64,000 nucleotides of DNA from Phycisphaerae bacterium (GCA_030425705.1 JAUHZU010000003.1:124001-188000); one strand, 5' to 3'. Positions 7,934-16,160 are shown, counted from the first letter of the stretch. The notes: a model not told the origin generated them from the letters alone. Translations and numbers: made by a program.

Positions 7934-8622
7934 TCATTCGTTTGGGAGGTCACGTAGACGGGTAAGTGTGAGAAGGTATTCCTCTCCCATGGACTCGCCG
8001 GGGTGTTCCGCAGCCAGCGCCAAGAGCCTCGATAGGCTGGCCGGACTCCCGTTGAGCATCCGGTATGCCGCCCCGTTCCTCCGATACGCAACGGTTGTAA
8101 CACCGTCGATGTGGCCGGCGTGATCGACCATCCAGTCGTGCCGGATCGCCCTGACCCTGATTTGACGTAGCGGGTTGCCGTAGGCCTCGAACTTGAGGAA
8201 GTAGACCGGGTGGAAGATGGCGTCTTCTTCATCGTCTCCCAGGAAGTTGTTCGGGCTCTCCCCATACCATGCCATCATGACGCTTCCACCACAGCGGTGC
8301 AGCACAAACGCCCAGACCTCTTCGATATCCGGATCAAACGGGTACAAGCTGCAGAGGTGGTAGTGCCGCCGTTGACATCCTGGTGGGTCGCGATGGCTAC
8401 GGTATCTCCAACCTCCAGGTCGCCACGTTTTGTTGAGATGGATGCGCCAGAACCCGACGGGAAGTGCCCCTCGCTATCGACGCGGTAGATACCCGCCAGC
8501 CCGTCATAGTTCACAATCTGATGGGCGCCGAGATCACTTAGCGAGTGCGCGGTCCCACATCCCATCAAGACCGTGTTCAAACCAACAAGGCACAGTCCGA
8601 GCCAGAACCTGATGCAAGTCAT
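7934..8622 (-). pseudogene. Frameshifted lipoprotein gene
   Basis: Two overlapping frames together look like one gene. The 5' frame starts at ATG 8622 (AGGGA six bases upstream) with a lipoprotein signal MTCIRFWLGLCLVGL and lipobox L-M-G-C, and reads sensibly to about 8365 (GDTVAIATHQDVNGG). The other frame then reads sensibly from YHLCSLYPFDPDIEEVW near 8360 to a stop at 7934, with a good FVLHRCGGSVMMAWYGE segment, but has only a TTG start (8347). A one-base deletion near 8360-8370 explains this. Programmed frameshifting or a sequencing error are alternatives; no slippery sequence is obvious. Confidence 0.5.
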
Positions 8623-8645
8623 CGCTATCCCTTCAGTGAAGTGGG

Positions 8646-9419
8646 TTATCTGCGTTCTTCGTTGTAAAAGCGGACCAATGCCGCCCATTCCGTGATCTGC
8701 TCAAACATGGCGGTTTCGCACTGCTCGATGACACGCAAGGCGGCTTCGGGCTGATTGGGGTCTAACCCTTCGATCCGGATGGCCGCGGTTTCCAGGGTCT
8801 GCCGCAGCCGGGCGTGTTCACGCCGTAGGTCTTCAGGCAGTCCGTTGGTGCTAATCAAGCCCAGCGCCGCGGCATAGTTGCTGAAGATCCGGCTCACTCG
8901 TGACATGGCTTGTTGTGGGGTGGCGTTCACGGGGAGACGGTTGGTTTCCGCTTCGTACGTTGAGACCACCACGCCGGTATCGAAGACGTAGTTGCCGAAC
9001 GAACCGTGGTCTCGGCGGCGCCCCCGCCAGCCCTCATCGGTCTGGTGTATCAGGTCGCAGGTGACCAGGACCTGCCCGACCTGACGGCCCCGCCGGAAAC
9101 GGATCAGCAGACATCCTTCATACTGATCGGCCTCCTCCCTTAGGGCAGCTTCGAACGCGCGGTTGCTCTGAAACTCCCTGCGTGTGTTCACGCGCAGGAC
9201 CACATCCCCAACCCTCAGCCCTGCACGTGACCCCGCAAACCCCTCGTTGAGCCTGGTGATCCTGATCTCGCCGTCACGCTGCTCGGTCGTGATCCCGGCA
9301 TAGAACCGTTCGCCGTCTCGGACTTCGTCGTACTCGCAGTCGACCGCCTGCGCGACCACAAGGGAGCTGGGGGCGCACATCACAAGAAAGCAAATCAGAC
9401 AAATAAAGCACCTGTGCAT
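8646..9419 (-). CDS. Secreted PDZ-domain protein
   Basis: The 257-residue protein has an N-terminal signal peptide (MHRCFICLICFLVMCAPSSL, cleavage probably after A-Q-A) and a PDZ-like domain at about residues 40-125, with the loop RLNEGFAGSRAGLRVGDVVL typical of PDZ domains of DegP-type proteases. No protease domain is attached. The remaining part is helical and acidic. GGAGA precedes the ATG by seven bases. It is the first gene of the cargo run, next to the palindrome at 9445-9459 that marks the boundary with the element backbone. A scaffold or substrate-recognition role in the envelope is a guess. Confidence 0.7.
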   Translation of the reverse strand: MHRCFICLICFLVMCAPSSLVVAQAVDCEYDEVRDGERFYAGITTEQRDGEIRITRLNEGFAGSRAGLRVGDVVLRVNTRREFQSNRAFEAALREEADQYEGCLLIRFRRGRQVGQVLVTCDLIHQTDEGWRGRRRDHGSFGNYVFDTGVVVSTYEAETNRLPVNATPQQAMSRVSRIFSNYAAALGLISTNGLPEDLRREHARLRQTLETAAIRIEGLDPNQPEAALRVIEQCETAMFEQITEWAALVRFYNEERR

Positions 9420-9444
9420 GGATCGTCTCCGGAAATATGGGTAT

Positions 9445-9459
9445 TAGATTCAGAATCTA
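9445..9459. repeat. Perfect inverted repeat at the cargo/backbone junction
   Basis: TAGATTC-A-GAATCTA is a 7+7 palindrome that includes the stop codon of the gene at 9457. It lies exactly where the motif-rich backbone gives way to the lower-GC cargo block. It could be a weak terminator, an operator for the PDZ gene or a remnant of an insertion site. Confidence 0.35.
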
Positions 9460-10122
9460 GTTCGATGAGTCGTCGTCCGGTTCGCTGTCGCCCTCCAGCA
9501 CCCCGCCCACCGCGCCGAAGACCCACCCGACCCCATCGAGCGTGTAGGCGAAGACCGAGCGGTCCAGGCGGATGAGCGCGATCATCGGCAGGTCGGTCTG
9601 GGGGGTGGTCTTCTCGCCTTCGAGCCCGACGTAGACGCCCGGCGCGGTCCGGTAGTGGGGCATGCCCAGGATGTCTACGGCGACCATGAGGACCAGGAGC
9701 GCGAGCACGGCACCGATCGCCAGGCGGCGCTTGCTCCAACGTCCGCCGATGTACGCGTCGTACGCGCCCCCGCCCGCCGGTACCCCCTCGGTGCGCCGAG
9801 AACGGATGTGCCCGTCGGTGACATGCGTGGTGCTCCCGTCGGCGTTGTAGCGCACGCCGATCCGCCCCTCGAACCCGATGAAATCCTCTTCACCCGCCCC
9901 CGGAAGTGCCCCCGGAAGCGAGCCGCGACCCGCTGGATGGCCCTGCATCATGCCGCCTTGCTGGGGCTGTTGCGGGGCCGGCAGCATCTGGCCGGTCTGC
10001 GGGTGCTGGTAGTAGGCCACCCCGTCCTGGCCGATGAAGACCTGCGGGGCGCTGGAGGGCGGGAGCGGCTTCTGCTCGGAGCGGACAACGTCGGTGTTCG
10101 GCTTGCGTCGGATCAGTCCCAT
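9457..10122 (-). CDS. Single-pass membrane protein of the transfer region
   Basis: From ATG at 10122 the product is 221 residues: a Pro/Gln/Gly-rich cytoplasmic half with a YYQHPQTGQMLP segment, one transmembrane helix near residues 143-165 (KRRLAIGAVLALLVLMVAVDI) flanked by Arg and Lys, and an extracytoplasmic part. An upstream ATG at 10215 overlapping the previous gene would give 252 residues. Tandem decamer motifs at 9897-9918 encode a repeated G-x-L-P-G-A-L-P-G-A segment. It is probably a partner of the conjugation genes to the right. No family recognised. Confidence 0.6.
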   Translation of the reverse strand: MGLIRRKPNTDVVRSEQKPLPPSSAPQVFIGQDGVAYYQHPQTGQMLPAPQQPQQGGMMQGHPAGRGSLPGALPGAGEEDFIGFEGRIGVRYNADGSTTHVTDGHIRSRRTEGVPAGGGAYDAYIGGRWSKRRLAIGAVLALLVLMVAVDILGMPHYRTAPGVYVGLEGEKTTPQTDLPMIALIRLDRSVFAYTLDGVGWVFGAVGGVLEGDSEPDDDSSN

Positions 10123-10195
10123 CGGGCCCCCGGAAGTTGGGTGTGGTTGAGTGTCAGTAGTTGGATACGCGGGGTGTCTGGCGGCGGAGGGTTGG

Positions 10196-10645
10196 CTAGT
10201 CGCCGGTGTCAGCATCGGCTTCCGGGAGAGCTTCCGGGGGTGCTTCTGGGGCTGTTGCCGGGGGTTGCCGGGGCACTTCCGGGGGCGTTTCCGGGGGTTG
10301 GATCGCCCCGATCTGCATTCGGCTGACCGGCCCGGCGTGGTCGGACAGGTGCCCGACGGTTTGGTAGCTGGACCGCGTCAGGTCCGGGCGTTCGTGCAGG
10401 TAGAAGTGGTGCATGCAGGCCAGCCCCTCGGGGAAGTAGTCGTGCCAGGACATGCCGTGCTTCGGGGCTTCTTCGTCCGCGATGGCGAGCAGGTCTTCGG
10501 TGGTGCGTGTCGTCTCGCGCAGCAGGAAGGCGTAAGACCCCCAATAGACCCGGGGCATCGTGACGATGCGGTCCATGCCCTGCGCGTCGCGCAGGGTGCG
10601 GGTCTCGGGGGCGTCGGGGTCGGGATCGTGGTGTTGGTCTGTCAT
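10196..10645 (-). CDS. Hypothetical protein with possible ribbon-helix-helix-like core and Pro-rich tail
   Basis: The 149-residue protein has a core (residues 30-95: RVYWGSYAFLLRETTRTTED, then HDYFPEGLACMHHFYLHERP) that loosely resembles the small ribbon-helix-helix domains seen in other proteobacterial proteins; this is weak evidence. The last 40 residues are an acidic Pro-rich tail (PPETPPEVPRQPP and similar) encoded by a dense cluster of the element's CCCCCGGAAG motif between 10210 and 10300. The end overlaps a possible start of the downstream gene. Confidence 0.55.
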   Translation of the reverse strand: MTDQHHDPDPDAPETRTLRDAQGMDRIVTMPRVYWGSYAFLLRETTRTTEDLLAIADEEAPKHGMSWHDYFPEGLACMHHFYLHERPDLTRSSYQTVGHLSDHAGPVSRMQIGAIQPPETPPEVPRQPPATAPEAPPEALPEADADTGD

Positions 10646-10737
10646 GTTTTGAGACTAGCACGGGCCGGCCGTGCGGCGCAAGTTTGAAAAGCACGCCAGG
10701 AAGCCCTGTCAACGCCCACCGATACTTCCGGGGGGGG

Positions 10738-11052
10738 TTAGCGGCCCAGGTCACGGCCGCTTCGTCGTTGTTGGCCCGAGCGCCGGTCGGCCGCGCGGTT
10801 CATCGCTTGCTTGAGCTGGTTCTTCCGCCGGTTCAGTCGGCGCTGCATGAGGCCGGTGCGCTCCTGGATCGCCCGGTTCTTCTCCAGCTCGTCTTTCGTG
10901 AGGCCTTCCTTCCACCGGGCACCGGTCGGCGTCAGCTCCAGCTTCGGCTTGGGGGCGCTGTACTGGTCGTTGAGCCGCTTGATCTGCAGCGTGCTCGACG
11001 GCGGCAGGGCCCGGGCGTTGAAGGCGTCGGTTTGTTCGGAGAAGTAGGTCAT
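10738..11052 (-). CDS. Small basic hypothetical protein
   Basis: A 104-residue Arg/Lys/Gln-rich protein (MTYFSEQTDAFNARALPPSS at the start, RTGLMQRRLNRRKNQLKQAM near the end), probably helical and possibly nucleic-acid binding. AAGGAG precedes the ATG at 11052 by ten bases. It lies between two putative transfer-region membrane-protein genes with the same orientation. A decamer motif lies just upstream of its stop codon (10725-10734). Confidence 0.55.
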   Translation of the reverse strand: MTYFSEQTDAFNARALPPSSTLQIKRLNDQYSAPKPKLELTPTGARWKEGLTKDELEKNRAIQERTGLMQRRLNRRKNQLKQAMNRAADRRSGQQRRSGRDLGR

Positions 11053-11065
11053 CGGGTCTCGCTCC

Positions 11066-11818
11066 TTACAGCGTGCGGGTCGCGTTCATGGCCAGGTGGC
11101 AGGACTGCACGATCCGCTCGGCGTCCATCAGCAGGCGCGGGGCGATCACCCGGATCGGCCGGTGCGCGGCCAGGGCGTGGACCACGCTGTAGTCGGATTC
11201 CCCGCCGGGCTTGAGGCACCCCGCACGCAGCAGCCGCCCGACCAGCCCGGTCTGGTACTGGGCCCCGGCGGTGCGGAAGGTCACGTCCCCCGCGGGCCCG
11301 CCCCGGCGCAGCTTCCGGGGCCGCAGCCAGCCGTGCAGCACCACCCAGTCACGGGTGAAGGTGATCTTGAACCCCCGCGCTAAGAGCGGCCACAGCACCG
11401 CCACAAGCACCACGCAGACCGTGTACCCCACGAGCTTCCGGCCCCGGAACGCGAGCACGAAGAGCGCCAGGACGTGCCAGTCGTACGGGCTCTGGCCGGA
11501 GTAGTAGATCGCCCGGCCGGCTTCGGGGAAGCGCTCGGTCAGCAGCTCACGCAGCAGGAGCCGGAAGTCGATCATCGTGCCGACGGCCGCGCTGACCGGG
11601 TGGCCCGGGCCCAGGGAACGGGGCAGGCCCTCCAGCGCGGGCAGCATCGCGGCCCCCAGCAGCCAGAGGCACAGCAGGTACGCCGCCACCGCCGACAGAC
11701 GGCGCACCACCAACCAGGTCGGGATGGGCACCAGCCGTCCCTGCACACGGAACACGCCGGGCTTGACCCGACGCACCCGCGGCCACGCGTCGTAGGGGTT
11801 GTTCTCACTTGCCCACAC
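11066..11818 (-). CDS. Membrane protein next to the coupling protein
   Basis: A 250-residue protein with about three hydrophobic helices (VVRRLSAVAAYLLCLWLLG, WHVLALFVLAF, VGYTVCVVLVAVLWPLL) and a C-terminal soluble part. It starts with GTG at 11818, 14 bases inside the 3' end of the virD4/traG-like gene, so the two are coupled. A role in coupling or substrate handling during transfer is inferred from position only. Confidence 0.6.
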   Translation of the reverse strand: MWASENNPYDAWPRVRRVKPGVFRVQGRLVPIPTWLVVRRLSAVAAYLLCLWLLGAAMLPALEGLPRSLGPGHPVSAAVGTMIDFRLLLRELLTERFPEAGRAIYYSGQSPYDWHVLALFVLAFRGRKLVGYTVCVVLVAVLWPLLARGFKITFTRDWVVLHGWLRPRKLRRGGPAGDVTFRTAGAQYQTGLVGRLLRAGCLKPGGESDYSVVHALAAHRPIRVIAPRLLMDAERIVQSCHLAMNATRTL

Positions 11819-13412
11819 GGAACAGCCCCCGGAAGCTCTTGTGCTGGTCGTAGTACGCGCGCTGCAGGATCATCGGGCCGTAGCTCGCCGACAGGACCAG
11901 CTGCCGGCAGAACGGGTCGTCACGCTTGAAGGTGCGCGCCAGCTCGGGCACGCTCATCAGCGGGTGGCTCGCCACGCTGTAGCTCGCCCCGGTCGCGCCG
12001 CTCTTGATCGCGCCGTCGTACGAGGGGTCCGAGCGGCTCGCCGTATGCACACGGGTCTGGCCCAGCCGCTTCTCCAGGAACTCCAGGGTCGCCAGGTCCT
12101 GGTTGCCGAAGAAGCACATCACCCCGCAGTTGGCCGCGAAGGTCTCCCAGGACTTGGGGTACAGCGCCTTGAGCTGGGACAGGTCCTGCAGCACCGGCAC
12201 CAGCTTGACCCCGAAGCCCGCCACCTGGCCCGCAGCCGCCTCGATCCGCTCCAGCCTCCCCAGCGAGAAGAACTCGTCCATGACGATCAGGCAGGGGTAA
12301 CGCCCGGCCTGGTGCTGGAAGTCGCGGCGGGCGCTGTTGGCCTCGAAGGCCGCGAGCGCCAGGTTGATGAACAGACGCGGCAGCCCCGCGCAGCTCCGCA
12401 GCTTCGTGGCCGGCAGGCCCAGGTACAGGGTGGTGGGGGTGTCGTGCAGCGTCCGCGGGTCGATCGGCCCGTCGCCGAGCGCCGACCGGATCCGGGGGTA
12501 GGTCAGGAAGTGCAGATGCCGACGCAGGGTCGAGAGCACCGAGCTGCGCTCCCGCTCGTCCTTGTCATAGTAGCCCACCGCCCCGGACACCACCGCGCCA
12601 CCCACGGCAGGGTTGCCGCACATCTCCGTCTCGAGCGTCGACAGCCGGCCCTCCTCCTCGTCGCTGTCCTCGACCGCCTCGACCAGCAGCCCGTGCACCG
12701 TCGCCAGGGTGCGCCGCCCCTCGTACGCCGGGAAGGTCAGCACGTGCAGGATCACCGCCTCCAGGAACATCCGCGACGACTCGTCCCAGTGCGGCCCGCT
12801 CTTGTCGCCCATCACGATCAGCCCGTCGGCGATCAGCGTGGCCAGGTCGATCAACGCGTCGTCCCCCTCGCCCAGCCGGTAGGTCAGCGGGTTCCCGCTC
12901 GCGCGGTACGGGTCGCAGGCGCTGCCCGCGGCACCGAAGGGGTCGAGCACCTGCACACGCTGGCCCAGCCGCCCGGCCCGCAGCGCCGCGGTCTCGGTCG
13001 CCAGGTCCAGCTTCGGGTCGATCACGATCACCGACCCCGGCCAGGTCGCCAGCAGGGGCAGCAGGATCGACCGGCCCTTCCCCGCCCGGCTGCCGGCCAC
13101 GACCATCATGTGCCGGTCGTCCCGCACGCCCACCAGGTGCCCGCCGTGCGCGGCGGGCTGGCCGTGCGCCGACTTCATCACCCCGCCGACCAGCCCCAGG
13201 AACACCTTGCCGTCGGTGTTGTCCATCTTGAACGCCAGGCCCGGGTCGCTTGCGATCCACTCGGCCGACGGGAACGATTCTTCGGAGCCCGTAGGGGTGC
13301 GCCCGTCCGCGACACCGCGCCGCAATTCATAAAACAACCCGCCCCCGCCCTCGGAAGCCCCGGAAGCCCCGGAAGCTGCCCCTCGCTTGGGCTTGCGTTT
13401 GCCGGTGAACAT
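11805..13412 (-). CDS. VirD4/TraG-type type IV coupling protein
   Basis: This ATPase would deliver the relaxase-bound strand to a type IV secretion channel. The 535-residue product has a Walker A motif GSRAGKGRS near residue 107, a DPKLDLA segment, and a Walker B motif CLIVMDEFFSLG near residue 380, in the TraG/VirD4 order, with LPATKLRSCAGL and GNQDLATLEFLEKRLG towards the end. ATG at 13412 has GAGGAG upstream and overlaps the upstream TGA. No N-terminal membrane helix is visible; the two small membrane proteins encoded just upstream may supply the anchor in trans. No VirB genes are visible in the window. Confidence 0.88.
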   Translation of the reverse strand: MFTGKRKPKRGAASGASGASEGGGGLFYELRRGVADGRTPTGSEESFPSAEWIASDPGLAFKMDNTDGKVFLGLVGGVMKSAHGQPAAHGGHLVGVRDDRHMMVVAGSRAGKGRSILLPLLATWPGSVIVIDPKLDLATETAALRAGRLGQRVQVLDPFGAAGSACDPYRASGNPLTYRLGEGDDALIDLATLIADGLIVMGDKSGPHWDESSRMFLEAVILHVLTFPAYEGRRTLATVHGLLVEAVEDSDEEEGRLSTLETEMCGNPAVGGAVVSGAVGYYDKDERERSSVLSTLRRHLHFLTYPRIRSALGDGPIDPRTLHDTPTTLYLGLPATKLRSCAGLPRLFINLALAAFEANSARRDFQHQAGRYPCLIVMDEFFSLGRLERIEAAAGQVAGFGVKLVPVLQDLSQLKALYPKSWETFAANCGVMCFFGNQDLATLEFLEKRLGQTRVHTASRSDPSYDGAIKSGATGASYSVASHPLMSVPELARTFKRDDPFCRQLVLSASYGPMILQRAYYDQHKSFRGLFRVGK

Positions 13413-13885
13413 CAAGCGCTCCTCAGGCCGGCGATAAAGAGGACGTGCAGCGCCCAGCCGGGGATGAACACCACCGCCAGAAGCAGCCCGACCAGGTAGT
13501 CCAACGGGGTGCTGACCTTCGTGGGGCTGTTCATCACATAGGCCATGTACGCACGCGGCATCGCGACCGCCAGCGCCGCCGCGAACACCCCGAGGTCGAT
13601 GATGAACGCAAGCACCCACGCCATCTCAAGGAGTGAGGTGGGCAGCTCGCTCCGGTAGTGACGCAGCAGAAAGCCGCTCACCACGAACCAGATCAGCAGC
13701 ATCCCGGTGAGCGGGATGATCGCGAAGACCACTGCGGCCGGGTTGATCCGGGGCGGCGAGGGCCGGTACCCCGACACCACGGCGACCCGGCGGGCCTTCC
13801 TGGCCTTGAAACACTCGGGGATCACGACGGCCAACACCGCGGCGACGATCACCACGGCCCACTGCAGGGCGGTGAGCTCAGGCAC
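13412..13885 (-). CDS. Polytopic membrane protein upstream of the coupling protein
   Basis: A 157-residue protein with about four transmembrane helices (LQWAVVIVAAVLAVVI, VVFAIIPLTGMLLIWFVV, WVLAFIIDLGVFAAALAVA, LVGLLLAVVFIPGWAL). I chose GTG at 13885, which overlaps the upstream stop by eight bases (GTGCCTGA); a second GTG at 13918 would add 11 residues. Its TGA overlaps the start of the coupling-protein gene. The tight coupling suggests a membrane partner for that ATPase. Confidence 0.6.
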   Translation of the reverse strand: MPELTALQWAVVIVAAVLAVVIPECFKARKARRVAVVSGYRPSPPRINPAAVVFAIIPLTGMLLIWFVVSGFLLRHYRSELPTSLLEMAWVLAFIIDLGVFAAALAVAMPRAYMAYVMNSPTKVSTPLDYLVGLLLAVVFIPGWALHVLFIAGLRSA

Positions 13886-14354
13886 CCAGCACCCCCAAGA
13901 CCCAGGGGGCGATGTCACCCACGCAGCACAGCGTCAGCACGATCCACAGCAAGATGCTGATCGCGCACACGATGCCGATCAGGTGACCGCTCAGCGAGAA
14001 CCCGCCCCGGCCCTCGGTGGACTCGACCACCTTCATCGCCAGCCAGTTGAAGAAGAAGATGCTGAAGAACGCGACCGCCACCCGCGCCAACGCGTGGTCC
14101 AGCGAGAAGGCGTAGACCGCGCCGCCCAGGCCGATCAGGCCCAGCACCTGCACCGCGATAAACGTCCCAAGGCCCGGCCCGGCAGACCCATCCCCCCCGG
14201 AAGTGCCCCAGGCGTTGTCCCCGGCCCGGCCTCCCGCGACACCGACCACGAGCGCGGCGCGGGGCCGCTTGGCGGTCTTGACCTTCCGGGTCGCGTAGCG
14301 CCCGATCAACAGCAATGCGACAACGATACCGCCAGCGACGAGTATGGAATCCAA
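13878..14354 (-). CDS. Membrane protein, first gene of the coupling-protein operon
   Basis: A 158-residue protein with an N-terminal helix (ILVAGGIVVALLLIG), a basic and Gly-rich loop, and two or three further helices near the C-terminus (GTFIAVQVLGLIGLGGAVYA, VAVAFFSIFFFNWLAM, IGIVCAISILLWIVLTLC). It starts with TTG at 14354; the only upstream purine-rich stretch is GGGA. It is the first of four coupled minus-strand genes ending at 11066. Unknown family. Confidence 0.55.
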   Translation of the reverse strand: MDSILVAGGIVVALLLIGRYATRKVKTAKRPRAALVVGVAGGRAGDNAWGTSGGDGSAGPGLGTFIAVQVLGLIGLGGAVYAFSLDHALARVAVAFFSIFFFNWLAMKVVESTEGRGGFSLSGHLIGIVCAISILLWIVLTLCCVGDIAPWVLGVLGA

Positions 14355-14667
14355 TGTGATGTCCCGCGGAAAAAAGAGTCAGAAGCGAAGGCCCGGAAAC
14401 GGCTGGGCACGATCATAGCGGGATGACCGGCGCTGTCGAACACGCTTGATGTTATAGATATTCCTGTGGAAAAACCGGGTTTAGCAGAGACATCATGCGA
14501 TAGTTGCGCGTTTTGTAATGGGTTTGGATGATGCGCCGCGCGCATGGTTACACAAGCTTCGCCATCAAAAACATAAACATCGGTCTGGACACCGACCGCA
14601 CGTCTGTGCAAGGGTGCGGGATGCACCGCGATACACAACCTCCACCCCTGCCCCCCACGCGGCGCCG

Positions 14668-15486
14668 ATGACCGGCCGGCCGAAGAAGCACCACGCCCGA
14701 CCCACGGGCAACACACGAGACGGCTTCCGGGGGGTGCTGGGCGCGCTCGCGTACACGCGCTCGTCGATCAGCACGGTGTTCGCGGACTTCTGCCGCATCA
14801 CCGCCTGCTGCCTCGCCGTGCAGACACGCGAGGACGAGTATCTTGAAACGATCAAGCCCTACGCCAGGCACGACCTCGACCAGCTCGCGAAGGCGATGGC
14901 GCTGCTCATCGAGGAGATGGAGACCAAGCCCTTCGAGGATGTGCTCGGCACCTACTACACCGAAGTCGTGGCCGGGAGCGACCGGCACCGACGCGGCGAG
15001 TTCTACACCCCCGGCAACGTCTCGGCGATAATGGCGAAGATGAGCCTGGACCCCGAAGCGATCCGGGCCGAAGGCAAGCCGGTGACCATGAGCGACCCGT
15101 GTTGCGGCAGCGGCGGGATCGTGCTGGCCTGCGCCAAGCTCATGGCACCCGACATCGACCTGCTCCGTGTCACCCTGCAGGACATCAACCCCGTGGCCTG
15201 CGACATGGCCTACATCAACATGACGCTCTGGGGCGTCCCGGCCGAGGTGATCCTCGGGAACTCACTGGCGATGGAAACCCGGTCGCGGTGGGCCAACATC
15301 CACTGGCACCGGGTCGGGGAAGAGGAACGCCGCAGGGGCCAGCGGATGCTGGACCAGCTCCGGCAGCTAACGTCTCCCCCGGAAGCAGGAGAACAGCAGA
15401 CGTCGTCAGGCGATAAACGTGAATCGGTTGAAGGTGCTCCTCCGTCAACACAAATCCAGATCGGGCTGTTCGACGCTGAGCCTTAG
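14668..15486 (+). CDS. N6-adenine DNA methylase-like protein lacking motif IV
   Basis: The 272-residue product resembles the core of HsdM-type methylases: GEFYTPGNVSAIMAKM near residue 113, the AdoMet motif DPCCGSGGIVLACAK near 143, and DINPVACDMAYINMTLWG near 171. The catalytic NPPF/NPPY motif IV expected next is absent (the sequence runs VPAEVILGNSLAMETRSRW), so catalytic activity is doubtful. No specificity or restriction subunit lies nearby. ATG at 14668 fits the domain start; the frame is open further upstream but reads as non-protein. It may protect incoming element DNA, alongside ArdC. Two decamer motifs lie in the gene. Confidence 0.7.
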   Translation: MTGRPKKHHARPTGNTRDGFRGVLGALAYTRSSISTVFADFCRITACCLAVQTREDEYLETIKPYARHDLDQLAKAMALLIEEMETKPFEDVLGTYYTEVVAGSDRHRRGEFYTPGNVSAIMAKMSLDPEAIRAEGKPVTMSDPCCGSGGIVLACAKLMAPDIDLLRVTLQDINPVACDMAYINMTLWGVPAEVILGNSLAMETRSRWANIHWHRVGEEERRRGQRMLDQLRQLTSPPEAGEQQTSSGDKRESVEGAPPSTQIQIGLFDAEP

Positions 15487-15903
15487 CTACGCGGCGGCAT
15501 CGCTGTCCCAGAGCCGCACATCTGCCCAGCCCCGGAAGGCCCGGTCGAACGTCGCGACGGCGTCGCCCTCCGCGGCCGCCTGAGCGGCGAGGAAACAATC
15601 CACGATGTCCAGATCAGACTGCTTGTAGCGGGAAAGAGCGCCGAGCGTGACGCGGGCCTCCTTGCAGCGGATGCCGGGCATGAAGACCAGGCGTGCCAGG
15701 CTCTTGGCGATCTTCTGACGGTGCTGCTTGTAGACGGAGGTCAGCACCCAGACGGCCTCGACCAGCACGATCGCATCCAGCACGAGGACACACCGGCCCG
15801 CTTCCGCCTCGCGGAACAGCGCGTCGGCCTGCGGGGACTGTACGGGGTCGTCGTGGGTCAGGAACCGGATCAGGACGTTGGTATCCAGGCGATACCGGGT
15901 CAT
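15487..15903 (-). CDS. vapC: VapC-like PIN-domain toxin
   Basis: A 138-residue PIN-domain ribonuclease. The acidic catalytic residues are visible: the first Asp in RYRLDTNVLIRFL (residue 7), Glu in VLVEAVWVL, Asp in SDLDIVDCFLAAQA and the last in ATFDRAF. VapC toxins cleave RNA and are held inactive by a partner antitoxin. The start overlaps the antitoxin stop (ATGA), the usual VapBC arrangement with the antitoxin first. On this element it probably aids plasmid maintenance. Confidence 0.9.
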   Translation of the reverse strand: MTRYRLDTNVLIRFLTHDDPVQSPQADALFREAEAGRCVLVLDAIVLVEAVWVLTSVYKQHRQKIAKSLARLVFMPGIRCKEARVTLGALSRYKQSDLDIVDCFLAAQAAAEGDAVATFDRAFRGWADVRLWDSDAAA

Positions 15904-16160
15904 GAATCCTGCGAAGAGGTCTGGTAGTTGTCGGCAACGTGCTGATGTGCACGGTCCCTCGCCTGTTCTTTGCTTACAGGAGCACCCTCGACATGCAGGC
16001 AGCCGGCTAGGTCCATCAGGGACACGCCCTCGGGACGCAGCAGCACGCCTTCGCTATGAAGTTCATAGAGCAGGCCCTGGTTGGGGCGGAGCCCCAGGGC
16101 GTTGCGGACTTCGGTGGGGATGACAGTCTGCCACCGGTCAGACAGGATCGAACGGATCAT
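15900..16160 (-). CDS. vapB: AbrB/SpoVT-type antitoxin of the VapC toxin
   Basis: An 86-residue protein with an N-terminal swapped-hairpin AbrB domain (SILSDRWQTVIPTEVRNALG, then the L-R-P-N-Q-G strand) that would bind the operator, and a C-terminal tail that would contact the toxin. I chose ATG at 16160; a GTG three codons upstream (16169) is possible. The AT-rich region just upstream (16171-16260) presumably carries the autoregulated promoter, but I cannot fix its elements. Confidence 0.85.
   Translation of the reverse strand: MIRSILSDRWQTVIPTEVRNALGLRPNQGLLYELHSEGVLLRPEGVSLMDLAGCLHVEGAPVSKEQARDRAHQHVADNYQTSSQDS

Noticed and set aside
11799-13499. Very long open frame on the plus strand opposite the coupling-protein gene
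   Set aside because: It is a GC-driven shadow: Arg/Pro/Gln/His-rich with no domain sense, while the minus strand encodes a clear TraG/VirD4 protein with Walker motifs.
14355-14667. Possible gene in the 310-bp gap between the membrane-protein operon and the methylase gene
   Set aside because: Open frames exist on both strands but none shows coding character; the gap presumably holds divergent promoters, which I cannot define.
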